Source: Bacteroidales bacterium H4 (GTDB lineage Bacteria > Bacteroidota > Bacteroidia > Bacteroidales > Muribaculaceae). Taken from it: a stretch of DNA of 52,507 nucleotides. This document shows, in pieces, positions 43,857 to 52,478 of the stretch. Below the pieces are notes generated by a model, which ran no database searches, had not been told where the DNA came from, and saw only the letters and a program-made list of their open reading frames with translations. Positions within the stretch are counted from its first letter, which is position 1, and each line of letters begins with the position of its first letter. The stretch lies in assembly GCA_001701165.1 (NCBI GenBank), contig DAAP01000039.1, positions 1 through 52,507 of the forward strand, given 5' to 3'. A program made the position numbers and the translations under genes.

Positions 43857-44624
43857 TCATTGCCTGCTACGAGGATTGGCGAGTTTACGCCCGAAGCCGC
43901 GCAGTGCAAAGCCCAGATGTCGCAGCATGGTCGGTACAAGTCCATAGTGGCGAGCCATTATGCGAAAACGCTCACGAAGTGATGCGCCGTGGTTACGAGT
44001 GGTCATCCCCTCGTACAAGTAGTCAATTAGTGTGCAGTCTACATACACATTCTTAGGCGAGCGCTGCAGACATACGATACACCAGTCATAATCGGCCGAG
44101 AAGCGCCATCTCGTATCATAGAGCGGAGCTATATCGCGGCGTACAGCCATAGCTTGGTGGCAAACCAGCATTCCTTTCTTGAAAGAATTGACAGTCAACT
44201 TACGCGGGGCTTTGAGGTGTCGCGGACCTATGTACCGCCCCTCATCATCCACCAAATTCGTCTGTCCGTAGACTATGCCGGGGCGGCAGTTGGCTTCTAC
44301 GGCCTCGGCAAGGCGTTGCAGCACCCCGGCATCATGGAATTTGTCTCCGGCATTAAGAAATATAAGATACTCACCCGAGGCAATATCCATAGCATTGTTC
44401 ATGGCATCATACAATCCTGCATCCGGTTGCGAGACTATACGCGTGCGACTATCGGCATAATTTCGGGCAATAGTCACGGTGTCATCCGTGCTCACTCCGT
44501 CCATAATTATATGTTCATATCGGTCGCATGACTGCACCGCCACGCTTTGCATTGTACGGCCAAGCGTAGTAGAAGCATTGTAAGTTACTGTGATAATGCT
44601 GAATAACGGAGTCTTGTAATCCAT
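43857..44624 (-). CDS. Family 2 glycosyltransferase (soluble, WcaA/PGA-type)
   Basis: A 255-residue GT2 enzyme without TM helices, probably acting on a lipid-linked or surface glycan at the inner membrane. The start at 44624 gives MDYKTPLFSIITVTYNASTTL; an in-frame start at 44720 would overlap the promoter. The nucleotide-binding IITVTYNA, a variant of the donor-site motif (IIMDGVSTDDT) and the metal-site-like LNAGDKFHD are seen, in that order. It lies alone between the LRR gene and dnaA, away from any sugar cluster, so the sugar and acceptor cannot be assigned. Confidence 0.88.
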   Translation of the reverse strand: MDYKTPLFSIITVTYNASTTLGRTMQSVAVQSCDRYEHIIMDGVSTDDTVTIARNYADSRTRIVSQPDAGLYDAMNNAMDIASGEYLIFLNAGDKFHDAGVLQRLAEAVEANCRPGIVYGQTNLVDDEGRYIGPRHLKAPRKLTVNSFKKGMLVCHQAMAVRRDIAPLYDTRWRFSADYDWCIVCLQRSPKNVYVDCTLIDYLYEGMTTRNHGASLRERFRIMARHYGLVPTMLRHLGFALRGFGRKLANPRSRQ

Positions 44625-44690
44625 AATGAGTAGATGGTGTGAACTATCGGCCGTTGTGTCTATGTACGGCACATCCGTCCAAAAACGCCC

Positions 44691-44721
44691 GAAAGTTACA
44701 AAAAAAAAATGCTCCGACAAA
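44691..44721 (-). promoter_or_regulatory. Promoter of the family 2 glycosyltransferase gene
   Basis: Minus strand: TTTG (44721-44718), a 19-bp spacer with a run of ten T, then TAACTTTC (44698-44691), one base off the consensus. It lies 67 bases upstream of the ATG at 44624 and supports that start. Confidence 0.55.
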
Positions 44722-44776
44722 ACGCCCTGGCTTGTTGGTTTTTAGAAGATTTTGGCCGACAATTGTGAAAATATCT

Positions 44777-44808
44777 TTTGGCAGATTAAAAAAAAATCGC
44801 CAACTTTG
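44777..44808 (+). promoter_or_regulatory. Promoter of dnaA
   Basis: TTTG at 44777-44780, a 20-bp spacer, then CAACTTTG at 44801-44808, one base off TAnnTTTG. It lies 87 bases before the dnaA ATG and is divergent from the glycosyltransferase promoter, 55 bases away. Confidence 0.5.
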
Positions 44809-44895
44809 CATTCCACGTTATGCGCCTGCAGCGTCAGCCATCTTTCGCCGCAGGTAGATATTTCTGCAAAATACGGGTTTACCACTTAACTGATT

Positions 44896-46281
44896 ATGAA
44901 CAAACCGGGCAGCCATACGCCACTATGGGAAGATTGTCTTACGCTAATCCGTAAAGAAGTTAGCGCAAGCGAGTATGACCTATGGTTCAAGGACATCAGC
45001 GAAGTGAGCCACGTCGGCAATGACCTTAAACTGATGGTTCCGACGCCGTTGTTTGCCGAGCATATCGAAGCCAACTATCTTGACATCATAGGGCCTATAC
45101 TGCACCGAGTATACGGCCCGGACGTACAATTGCACTATCTGTTCAATGTCGTAAGCAAAGAGCCTGACACGCAAGTGGACGTGGCCAGCACACCGCGAAG
45201 CAAGGCTGTAACTACGCCGGCGGTGGCCAATCCCTTTGCGCCACGACCTGTCGGTTCGGTAGACCCACAACTCAACCCTCGGTTTACTTTCGAGAATTAT
45301 TGTGTGTCGTCATCGAACAAAAACGCCCTGATCATAGCCGAGTCTTTAGCCAACGACCCGCAGGTCAAGACGTTCAATCCCCTCTTTATTTTCGGAGACA
45401 CCGGCGTGGGCAAGACCCACCTTATCCAAGCCATAGGCATACGCCTCAAAGAACGTTTCCCCGACATGAGGGTGGTATACCTTACCTCGCGCACTTTCCA
45501 GAGCCAGTTCACTACAGCTCACATGCGTGGTGAGACCAACCAGTTCTTCAATTTCTATCAGAGTATAGACACCCTTATTGTAGACGACATCCAGGACTTG
45601 AACGACAAGCCCAAAACGCAAAACATGTTCTACAATATATTCAATTATCTGCATCTCAACAACAAACAGATTGTACTGTCTTCGGACCGTGCGCCCGCAG
45701 ATATGAAAGGTTTTGAAGCGCGTATGCTCGGCCGCTTCAAGTGGGGTATTTCCGTACGTCTCGAGCGTCCGGATCTGCAATTGCGTCGACACATACTCAG
45801 CCAAAAAGCTGCAAGCGAAGGCATTGAATTGCCGGACGATGTGATGACTTATATAGCCAATAACGTCACCGACAGCATCCGTGACATTGAGGGCGTAATG
45901 ACATCGATAGTGGCACGTGCGACTTTCTGTAACATCCCGGTGTCCCTGGAATTGGCTCGCAACGTCGTGGGCAATGCCATACGCACCACTCGGCGCAGCA
46001 CCGAATTTGATGATGTGCTTCGCGAAGTGTGCTCATACTACAACGTGGAACAGAGTTTGGTATTTACCTCCTCGCGCAAGCGCGAAATTTCGGATGCGCG
46101 CCAGATGGTGATGTACCTGGCCAAACAACTTGCCAAGATGTCATTCAAGGCCATAGGACAACGTTTAGGTCGCAGCCATGCCACGGTGCTATACGGGTGT
46201 CGACAAATCGAAGAACGTATACCATACGAGAAACAATTGCAAGAGGCTTCCGACACTATCACCAAGATATTATTGTCTTAG
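44896..46281 (+). CDS. dnaA: Chromosomal replication initiator protein DnaA
   Basis: Binds DnaA boxes at oriC and opens the DNA. It is 461 residues: domain I at about 1-75, a short linker, the AAA+ domain with Walker A GDTGVGKTH (169-177) and Walker B IVDDIQD (near 228), and the DNA-binding domain IV with the signature GRSHATVLYGCRQIEE (425-440). The His-Ala-Thr-Val core of the signature differs slightly from the common DHTTV. dnaN and gyrB are not adjacent, and no cluster of DnaA boxes (TTATNCACA) is seen in the flanks, so this locus is not shown to be the origin. Confidence 0.96.
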   Translation: MNKPGSHTPLWEDCLTLIRKEVSASEYDLWFKDISEVSHVGNDLKLMVPTPLFAEHIEANYLDIIGPILHRVYGPDVQLHYLFNVVSKEPDTQVDVASTPRSKAVTTPAVANPFAPRPVGSVDPQLNPRFTFENYCVSSSNKNALIIAESLANDPQVKTFNPLFIFGDTGVGKTHLIQAIGIRLKERFPDMRVVYLTSRTFQSQFTTAHMRGETNQFFNFYQSIDTLIVDDIQDLNDKPKTQNMFYNIFNYLHLNNKQIVLSSDRAPADMKGFEARMLGRFKWGISVRLERPDLQLRRHILSQKAASEGIELPDDVMTYIANNVTDSIRDIEGVMTSIVARATFCNIPVSLELARNVVGNAIRTTRRSTEFDDVLREVCSYYNVEQSLVFTSSRKREISDARQMVMYLAKQLAKMSFKAIGQRLGRSHATVLYGCRQIEERIPYEKQLQEASDTITKILLS

Positions 46282-46321
46282 ACGTGCGGTATTCGTACTC
46301 TCCCATATTTTAGCATTACCG

Positions 46322-46346
46322 GAGGCGAATTGTTCGCCTTTTTTTT
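46322..46346. terminator. Intrinsic terminator of dnaA
   Basis: The AGGCGAA / TTCGCCT stem with a TTG loop is followed by a run of T. It lies about 40 bases after the dnaA stop and overlaps the start of the next gene's promoter. Confidence 0.8.
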
Positions 46347-46374
46347 GTGTGTACGCGCATAATCACTACCTTTG
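46344..46374 (+). promoter_or_regulatory. Promoter of the ThiE-like gene
   Basis: TTTG at 46344-46347, a 19-bp spacer, then TACCTTTG at 46367-46374, matching the consensus fully. The -33 element is inside the T-tail of the dnaA terminator. It is 32 bases before the ATG at 46407. Confidence 0.62.
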
Positions 46375-46406
46375 TCCACAAATAACATAAGTCCACATAT
46401 TATACC

Positions 46407-47009
46407 ATGCTACTATTCATTGCAAAAAGACATATAGGGCTCGAACTTTCCGAACAGGCTCATTTGGCCGTACAGGCCGGATGTGGATGGATACAGGTTT
46501 GTATCGATGATATTCCCGACCAGGACGCCCGCGCCCAATTGTCAGTCATCGCAAACGAATGTCGTGAGCAAGGCATCATTCTAACCATAGAAGACAACCC
46601 CGAGTTGGCCGCTGAAATGGGCGTACACGGCGTATATATATCTGAGTCATCGACCAATGCACGCGCTTTGCGCGAAAAACTTGGAGCCGAGGCCATCATC
46701 GGTATTGCTGCGGCATCGGCATCATCTGTCGGTACTTTGGCCGCCCTTGATATTGATTATGTTACCATACCGACAAACACGGGCGTAGACGAGGCTGCGG
46801 CCTTTGTAAAAACAGTGCGCGATGCCGGCGTCAATACGCCCATTGTCGCTGTCGGGGCATTTGCCGCCGCTAACATCCGAGCTATGATTGCTGCCGGGGT
46901 CAACGGCTTTGCTCTTTCGCTGGAAGACATAGGATCCTCATCCGATGCGGTACAGGCCATCGATTGCATATTGTCTACAATAAATACCGTCACGAAAAAA
47001 GTCGAATGA
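46407..47009 (+). CDS. Thiamine-phosphate-synthase-like TIM-barrel protein
   Basis: A 200-residue protein with the ThiE/TenI fold pattern: LFIAKRHIG, WIQVCIDDIPD, VHGVYISESS, IIGIAAASA, IDYVTIPTNTG, PIVAVGAFAAANI and AGVNGFALS fall in the order of the barrel strands. Many ThiE active-site words are altered, though: GVHLGQ-D becomes GVYISESS, and the G-P-x-F-x-T-x-T-K loop becomes TIPTNTG. It may thus have a different activity or be a TenI-like helper. No other thiamine gene is near. It begins a run of four genes (with the membrane protein, kdsB and the M16 homolog). Confidence 0.75.
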   Translation: MLLFIAKRHIGLELSEQAHLAVQAGCGWIQVCIDDIPDQDARAQLSVIANECREQGIILTIEDNPELAAEMGVHGVYISESSTNARALREKLGAEAIIGIAAASASSVGTLAALDIDYVTIPTNTGVDEAAAFVKTVRDAGVNTPIVAVGAFAAANIRAMIAAGVNGFALSLEDIGSSSDAVQAIDCILSTINTVTKKVE

Positions 47010-47078
47010 TGCGCTTGGGACGCAAGCATCCATAAACCAATTGACCATGCTTCATTGTTTTATGCCCCGGTCCTACGA

Positions 47079-48128
47079 ATGAAGACCTCATTATCTTCCA
47101 TATTGTTACGTGTTGCCTTGCCCGTATTGATCGGCTTGGGCGTCACGGCATGGCTCTTTGCCGATGAATTCGGGGGCAAAGCTTTAGATGCCATAGACTG
47201 GAATGTGCAAATGCTTGTCGGATTTGCGCTTGCCTGCGTATTTGTGGTCGGACGAGACTTTGGCTTAACGTGGCGTTTTCACACGATTGCACACCCGCAA
47301 TTGACGTGGCGTCGGTCGGTGCGCGTCGATTTAATGTGCGCCTTCACTTCGGCCATAACCCCGTCTGCTGTCGGAGGTAGCGCCTTGGCTGTGTTTTATC
47401 TCAATCGAGAGGGAGTATCTCTGGGCAAAGCCGCAACACTGACACTTACCACACTGCTGATGGACGAGATGTTTTTCGTGGTATTTTGTCCTGTGATACT
47501 GTTATTGATACCAAATGACCTCTTGTTTGCCCAAGGCACAGTAGATGCCGGCTTTATGTTGGGTGTGCGTATAGTCTTTTGGATAGTGTACGCCGGCATT
47601 GTGGTATATACAGCGTTATTGTTTATGGGCATAATTGCATGGCCCGAAGCAGTGGCTCGATTCATCAAAAAGGCTTTTGGCCGGCGCATATTGCGCCGAT
47701 GGAGAAGAAGCGCCTACGAAATGGCCGACAATATGGTGACTACATCACGCCAATTGCGCCAACGTTCGATGCGTTGGTGGCTCAATGTGTTTTTTGCCAC
47801 TGTTGTATCATGGTTCTCACGATATTTGGTGGTCAATGCCTTATTTTGGGGCTTCTGTCCCGATGCATCCGGATGGCTGGTATTCGGCCGCCAATTTGTA
47901 ATATGGGTCTTGCTCATGGTTTCCCCTACCCCGGGCGGCAGCGGTATTTCCGAAGTAATTTTCGCCACCTATTACGGCGATCTTGTCGGCAGCCCGCAGA
48001 TGGCCCTGATGATGGCTCTGGCTTGGCGATTGATCAGCTATTACATATACCTAGTGGCCGGATCGCTGATACTACCATCGTATTTTGGAAAAAAGAAAAT
48101 GCGACCGAGCGGCGAAACCATGCCTTAG
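47079..48128 (+). CDS. LPG-synthase-TM-like integral membrane protein (flippase-like)
   Basis: A 349-residue polytopic inner-membrane protein, with about 7-8 predicted hydrophobic helices. It resembles the TM half of lysylphosphatidylglycerol synthetase (UPF0104/MprF-like flippase domain): the blocks TPSAVGGSALAVFYLNREGVSLGKA and SPTPGGSGISE are characteristic. It probably moves a lipid or lipid-linked molecule across the inner membrane. The start at 47079 is the first ATG (MKTSLSSI); a TTG at 47055 would add 8 residues. kdsB follows after 59 bp, so a link to LPS precursors is possible but unproven. Confidence 0.82.
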   Translation: MKTSLSSILLRVALPVLIGLGVTAWLFADEFGGKALDAIDWNVQMLVGFALACVFVVGRDFGLTWRFHTIAHPQLTWRRSVRVDLMCAFTSAITPSAVGGSALAVFYLNREGVSLGKAATLTLTTLLMDEMFFVVFCPVILLLIPNDLLFAQGTVDAGFMLGVRIVFWIVYAGIVVYTALLFMGIIAWPEAVARFIKKAFGRRILRRWRRSAYEMADNMVTTSRQLRQRSMRWWLNVFFATVVSWFSRYLVVNALFWGFCPDASGWLVFGRQFVIWVLLMVSPTPGGSGISEVIFATYYGDLVGSPQMALMMALAWRLISYYIYLVAGSLILPSYFGKKKMRPSGETMP

Positions 48129-48187
48129 CATAGCATTAAACTGCCTATTCAAGAATTTTAAGAACAACACAAATACCGAACACCGAT

Positions 48188-48973
48188 ATGTTTTCATCGA
48201 TATCCAACCAATGTTTTGCCGTGATACCGGCACGATACGCATCGACACGCTTTCCGGGCAAGCCCTTGGCTATGCTGGGCACTCGCCCCGTCATCGAGCA
48301 TGTATGGCGTCGTGTCTCTAAGGTTTTTGGAGACAATGTAGCCGTGGCCACAGACGACACTCGCATAGCAGACTGCGTCACCGGCTTTGGCGGACGAGTT
48401 GTAATGACGTCCATCGACCACCATAGTGGCACCGATCGCTGCCGCGAGGCTGTAGAGCTTCTCGGAGTGACACAAAATGTCATTGTAAATATCCAGGGCG
48501 ATGAACCTTTCGTGGACACCGGTTCGCTGATGGCTTTGGCCGGATGTTTCGAGCGCGAAGACGTGGACATCGCCACCTTGGCGCGGCCGTTGCCGGCTTC
48601 GACACCATACGAAACCATTGCTGACCCGGCACTTGTAAAAGTCGTAATATCACAGGTAAACACTGCTATGTATTTTTCGCGTTGGCCCATACCTTTCTGC
48701 CGCGGAATCGAGCAAAATAGCTGGACTAAGGCCACGACTTATTACGGACATGTGGGTGTGTATGCTTATCGACACGATGTTTTACGCCATCTTGCATCAT
48801 TGCCTCAATCGCCGTTAGAGCGTGCCGAGTCATTGGAACAGCTCCGATGGCTGCAAAACGGATACACTATAGCTGTCGCATACACCAATACCAATACTAT
48901 CGGCATTGACACGCCGAAAGATTTGGAGGCTGCACGCCTATTTTTAGAACAAAATCCCGAAACTGATGCTTGA
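48188..48973 (+). CDS. kdsB: 3-deoxy-manno-octulosonate cytidylyltransferase
   Basis: Activates Kdo with CTP to CMP-Kdo, needed for the LPS inner core. The chain has 261 residues, near the usual 245-255. The N-terminal VIPARYASTRFPGKPLAML block (12-30) binds CTP, and VATDDTRI, HHSGTDRC, NIQGDEPF and FSRWPIPF match family blocks. The final TGA (48971-48973) overlaps by 8 bp the start of the M16 homolog, so the two are translationally coupled. Confidence 0.95.
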   Translation: MFSSISNQCFAVIPARYASTRFPGKPLAMLGTRPVIEHVWRRVSKVFGDNVAVATDDTRIADCVTGFGGRVVMTSIDHHSGTDRCREAVELLGVTQNVIVNIQGDEPFVDTGSLMALAGCFEREDVDIATLARPLPASTPYETIADPALVKVVISQVNTAMYFSRWPIPFCRGIEQNSWTKATTYYGHVGVYAYRHDVLRHLASLPQSPLERAESLEQLRWLQNGYTIAVAYTNTNTIGIDTPKDLEAARLFLEQNPETDA

Positions 48974-50243
48974 CAGAAAGACGCCGCCATCGGTGCGCGA
49001 ATTCGACTCTCTTGCCATCCCGAGCATCGAAACAGCTAAAATATGTGAGGGTGTCACACTGTACTCCTACAATCGTCCGAAGTGCGGCATACTTCGTGTG
49101 AACGTGTTTTGGAATGCCGGTGACGCCAATCTTCCGGTCAGGGGTGCGGCATCTTTCGTTGCGCCCATGTTTTGCGATGGCACGCAAAGCCATACGGGAG
49201 AAGCCATTGCGCAGATATTTGATTTCAACGGCGTATCACTCAGACCGATAGGCAATGCAAAATATACAGGCATCGGCATTTTGGGCGAAACAGACAAGGT
49301 TTTGGCACTACTGCCGCTGTTGTCCGATATGATTTTGACGCCAACTTTTCCGGACGGGGCATTCGAGGCACAACATCGCACGCGACTTGCTAATATGCGT
49401 ACGGCATTGACCAAGCCTTCATATGTCGCATCTTGTCTCTCTGCCGAATTATCATATGGTCCCGACCATCCTTATATGCTGCCCGTAACGGCCGAACAAT
49501 GCGAGGCTGTCTCAGTCGCGGATGTACGCCGTTGCCATTATGAAGGCATCACCCACCACTCTATACATGTATTTGTAACGGGTGACTTGGATTGTGTATC
49601 AGATGCACGCAGCATTGTGGCGTCCTTTGCAAGTGGATTGAAGCCTGCCTCGGTGGAATCGTTTGTAGATATACCGCCATCGCCGCAACCGCCGCAGATA
49701 CGTGTCGAACATTTGCCGCATACTATCCAAAGTGCCATTTGCGCCTCCATACCGGCTATAGGACGTCAGCATCCCGACTATGTGGACTTGCGTCATGCCG
49801 TAATTGCACTTGGCGGATACTTCGGCAGCCGATTGATGACCAATATTCGCGAGCGTAAAGGCCTTACGTACGGCATAGGGGCGGCCCTCATAGGAGTACG
49901 CAAGTCCGGCATGGTGCAAATTTCGGCCCAATGCGATACCGAATACACTGATACAGTCGTCGAAGAAATACGCAATGAATTGAAATTACTCGCTTCCGAA
50001 CCTATGTGCGAGGACGAAATGACGCGGTTGCGTCGGGACGTAATGTCGACACTGGCCACAACATTGGATACGCCTCTGTCAATCATGGATTACTATGAAT
50101 CCGCTCTTTTGGCCGGCATCCCGAACGGATACTACGCCGCTCAAGTACGCAGCATTACATCTATGACCCCCGAGCGATTATGTCGGCTTGCAGCTTGTTA
50201 TCTGCATCCCGAAGAATTACGTATAGCTATAGCCACAATATAG
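48966..50243 (+). CDS. Inactive M16-family peptidase homolog (R/Y-type subunit)
   Basis: A 425-residue single M16-pair protein without a signal peptide. The position that should hold HxxEH reads GAASFVAPMFCDGT (about residues 60-73), where A-S-F-V-A-P replaces A-H-F-L-E-H, so the zinc site is gone. The second half keeps the substrate-binding R/Y region (NIRERKGLTYGIGAAL, near 290). Such subunits pair with an active M16 partner in PqqF-like or PREP-type complexes; no active single-length partner is next to it. It overlaps kdsB by 8 bp and ends at a strong hairpin shared with fbp. Confidence 0.85.
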   Translation: MLDRKTPPSVREFDSLAIPSIETAKICEGVTLYSYNRPKCGILRVNVFWNAGDANLPVRGAASFVAPMFCDGTQSHTGEAIAQIFDFNGVSLRPIGNAKYTGIGILGETDKVLALLPLLSDMILTPTFPDGAFEAQHRTRLANMRTALTKPSYVASCLSAELSYGPDHPYMLPVTAEQCEAVSVADVRRCHYEGITHHSIHVFVTGDLDCVSDARSIVASFASGLKPASVESFVDIPPSPQPPQIRVEHLPHTIQSAICASIPAIGRQHPDYVDLRHAVIALGGYFGSRLMTNIRERKGLTYGIGAALIGVRKSGMVQISAQCDTEYTDTVVEEIRNELKLLASEPMCEDEMTRLRRDVMSTLATTLDTPLSIMDYYESALLAGIPNGYYAAQVRSITSMTPERLCRLAACYLHPEELRIAIATI

Positions 50244-50271
50244 GCCGACATACATTTCATACCGAAGATAA

Positions 50272-50313
50272 CCGGAGGGGGCAGATACACGCATGTGTGT
50301 CAGCCCCCTCCGG
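50272..50313. terminator. Bidirectional GC-rich terminator
   Basis: CCGGAGGGGGC / GCCCCCTCCGG form an 11-bp perfect stem with a 20-base loop between the convergent M16 homolog and fbp genes. Confidence 0.72.
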
Positions 50314-50331
50314 CGTTTGCATATGTATGCC

Positions 50332-52329
50332 TTAGTGCGAGCGCTCGGCTATATATCCGTTTTTGTAAGCATACAGCAATTCCATGAGTTCGTCTATTTG
50401 GCATTGCAATTCGTAGCCCTTGTCAGTATCGCGCACACGCATGCGGTGGGCGCTCAGCTCTACTATCTGGTTGGTGGACACGATGTCAGTACCATTGACA
50501 ATAGCATTTTCGGCGGAAGTAAAAGGCTCGTGCTGAACCAGTTCAAACCCTCGGCTGTGGAATACAAGGGTGTAACCGGCAATGCCTGTGGTATCGTGAT
50601 ACGCCTTGGCAAATCCACCATCAATTACCATCAGACGGCCATTGGCTCGTATGGGACTTTCGCCACGACTGGCTCGAACGGGCACATGCCCATTGATGAT
50701 ATGGCGGTGTTCGCCCTTCACCTTGAACTCATCGAGAATTTTGTCGCATACATCGACACGGTCACGCAAGGTATAGTAATTGCCCTTGGTCTCGGCATGT
50801 GTGGCTTTGTCCTCGATGAAGTAACGTTCGAAAGTCGCCATCTTGGACTTGTCAAAGAGCGGTGAGTCGGGGCCGCACCAGAGATACCAGAAGAAGTCTA
50901 TGGCATATTCGCGCTCATCCTGAGGTAGGTCGGCATTGAAGGCGGCACGCATCACACGGTTTACCTTATTGAGAAGGTGACGACCACTATATTTCTCGCC
51001 GTCAATTTCGACTTCCTTGAATGTTGCATCGGCATTCAAAGGTAGCGATGCATGAAACAGCAGATTGCCGTTGTACACACCGTAAAGAGCCCCATGCGAC
51101 AGCAGCACCCCGATATGTTGTTGAAGCTTTTCGCTTACCAGAAACGAGTGTTGCAATTTATGCATAAGGTCAGTTTCTTCGGGCGTCAGCGCATAAGGAT
51201 TGGCCGGGTCTATGGTCGGGAAGTGACAATCTCGCAATGGATACTCTGTGCCATCGATTGTAACCACACCACGTCCCGGATTAATTCCTTTCAGTACTTT
51301 GCGGTCGTCCATATTCCATTCGGGATGTCTGTCGATGATATGTCCTTCGATTTTGAATTGTATGACGCTTATGGCCTTATGCATACGAGCAAGTATGCGC
51401 CGCGTTTTTTCGGTATGTGCGGCTTCATCATCCATAAATGTTGGAGTAAAGTATGTGCACGGGTCATCACCATACATTTCTATGGCAAAAGTCACAAGCG
51501 GCACAAGGTTGATACCATAACCTTCTTCGAGCGTGGCCATATTTGCATACCGCAACGACAAGCGCAGGACATTGGCGATACAGCCCATGTTCCCGGCTGC
51601 AGCGCCCATCCACAGAGCATCATGGTTGCCCCATTGTATGTCAAAGTTGGGATAGTCGTTAAGCATCTCCATAATTAGGTGTGCACCCGGGCCGCGGTCA
51701 AAGATATCCCCAAGTATATGCAATTGGTCTATGCTCAATCGCTGTATGACATTGCACATGGTGACGATGAACTCATCGGCCTGACCGGTGAGAATTATTG
51801 TCTCGACTATGCGGTTGAAGTATGCTTGTTTCTTTATATCATCCGGGGTCTCGTGCAACAACTCTTCGATGATGTACGAAAATGCCTTAGGCAAAGCCTT
51901 ACGAACCTTGGAGCGCGTGTATTTTGACGAAACGGAGCGCAAGACTTTGACCAACTGATTCAATGTAATTTGATAGAAATTGGAGATGTCTTGCTCGTTA
52001 TCCTTGATGATTTCAAGTTTTGGACGAGGATAATAAATCAAGGTGCATAGGTCCTTGATTTCGCTGTCGCGCAGTGTCGAGCCGAAAATTTCGCGTACTT
52101 TGCGCTTGATATTGCCGGAGGCATTTTTGAGAATATGACGAAAAGCTTCATACTCGCCATGCACATCGGCCACGAAGTGTTCGGTACCTTTGGGCAAATT
52201 GAGTATGGCCTCGAGGTTAATAATCTCGGTGCTGGCTGCGCTTATTGTCGGAAAATTCTGCGCGAGAAGCTCCAATATTCGACGGTCGCGTTCTATTTCA
52301 GCGACTTTATATTTCTGTGCATTGACCAT
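50332..52329 (-). CDS. fbp: Fructose-1,6-bisphosphatase class III
   Basis: Gluconeogenic enzyme: fructose 1,6-bisphosphate to fructose 6-phosphate. The class III (Firmicutes-type) form is about 640-665 residues; here 665. The metallophosphoesterase blocks are FVADVHGEYEAFRHIL, HILGDIFDRGPGAHL, IQWGNHDALWMGAA and IINGHVPVRASRGESP, in that order. No other gene is cotranscribed. A consensus-like promoter lies about 120 bases upstream. Confidence 0.95.
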   Translation of the reverse strand: MVNAQKYKVAEIERDRRILELLAQNFPTISAASTEIINLEAILNLPKGTEHFVADVHGEYEAFRHILKNASGNIKRKVREIFGSTLRDSEIKDLCTLIYYPRPKLEIIKDNEQDISNFYQITLNQLVKVLRSVSSKYTRSKVRKALPKAFSYIIEELLHETPDDIKKQAYFNRIVETIILTGQADEFIVTMCNVIQRLSIDQLHILGDIFDRGPGAHLIMEMLNDYPNFDIQWGNHDALWMGAAAGNMGCIANVLRLSLRYANMATLEEGYGINLVPLVTFAIEMYGDDPCTYFTPTFMDDEAAHTEKTRRILARMHKAISVIQFKIEGHIIDRHPEWNMDDRKVLKGINPGRGVVTIDGTEYPLRDCHFPTIDPANPYALTPEETDLMHKLQHSFLVSEKLQQHIGVLLSHGALYGVYNGNLLFHASLPLNADATFKEVEIDGEKYSGRHLLNKVNRVMRAAFNADLPQDEREYAIDFFWYLWCGPDSPLFDKSKMATFERYFIEDKATHAETKGNYYTLRDRVDVCDKILDEFKVKGEHRHIINGHVPVRASRGESPIRANGRLMVIDGGFAKAYHDTTGIAGYTLVFHSRGFELVQHEPFTSAENAIVNGTDIVSTNQIVELSAHRMRVRDTDKGYELQCQIDELMELLYAYKNGYIAERSH

Positions 52330-52446
52330 ACGTGTAAGTGCTGTCAGAGGTTTTAATGGACACGGACATTTGCCCGTGTCTCGTTTTGTTTCAATTTCCT
52401 ACGGGCTTCAATCATCCTGACGTAGGCGTGATGCCCTTTGGGTTTA

Positions 52447-52478
52447 CAAAATTACATATTTTACGCCGAAACATCAAA
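52447..52478 (-). promoter_or_regulatory. Promoter of fbp
   Basis: Minus strand: TTTG (52478-52475), a 20-bp spacer, then TAATTTTG (52454-52447), a full -7 match. The leader to the fbp ATG is about 110 bases; its role is unknown. I see no gene between 52330 and 52507. Confidence 0.58.

Noticed and set aside
43657..43947. A 96-codon plus-strand frame from a GTG
   Set aside because: Its second half is antisense to the glycosyltransferase gene, it has no recognisable domain, and its first half covers the TTTCGGACA repeats.
44625..46400. Replication origin next to dnaA
   Set aside because: Only one weak DnaA-box-like word (TTGTCCACA at 46372-46380) is visible and there is no AT-rich repeat array; dnaN is not adjacent.
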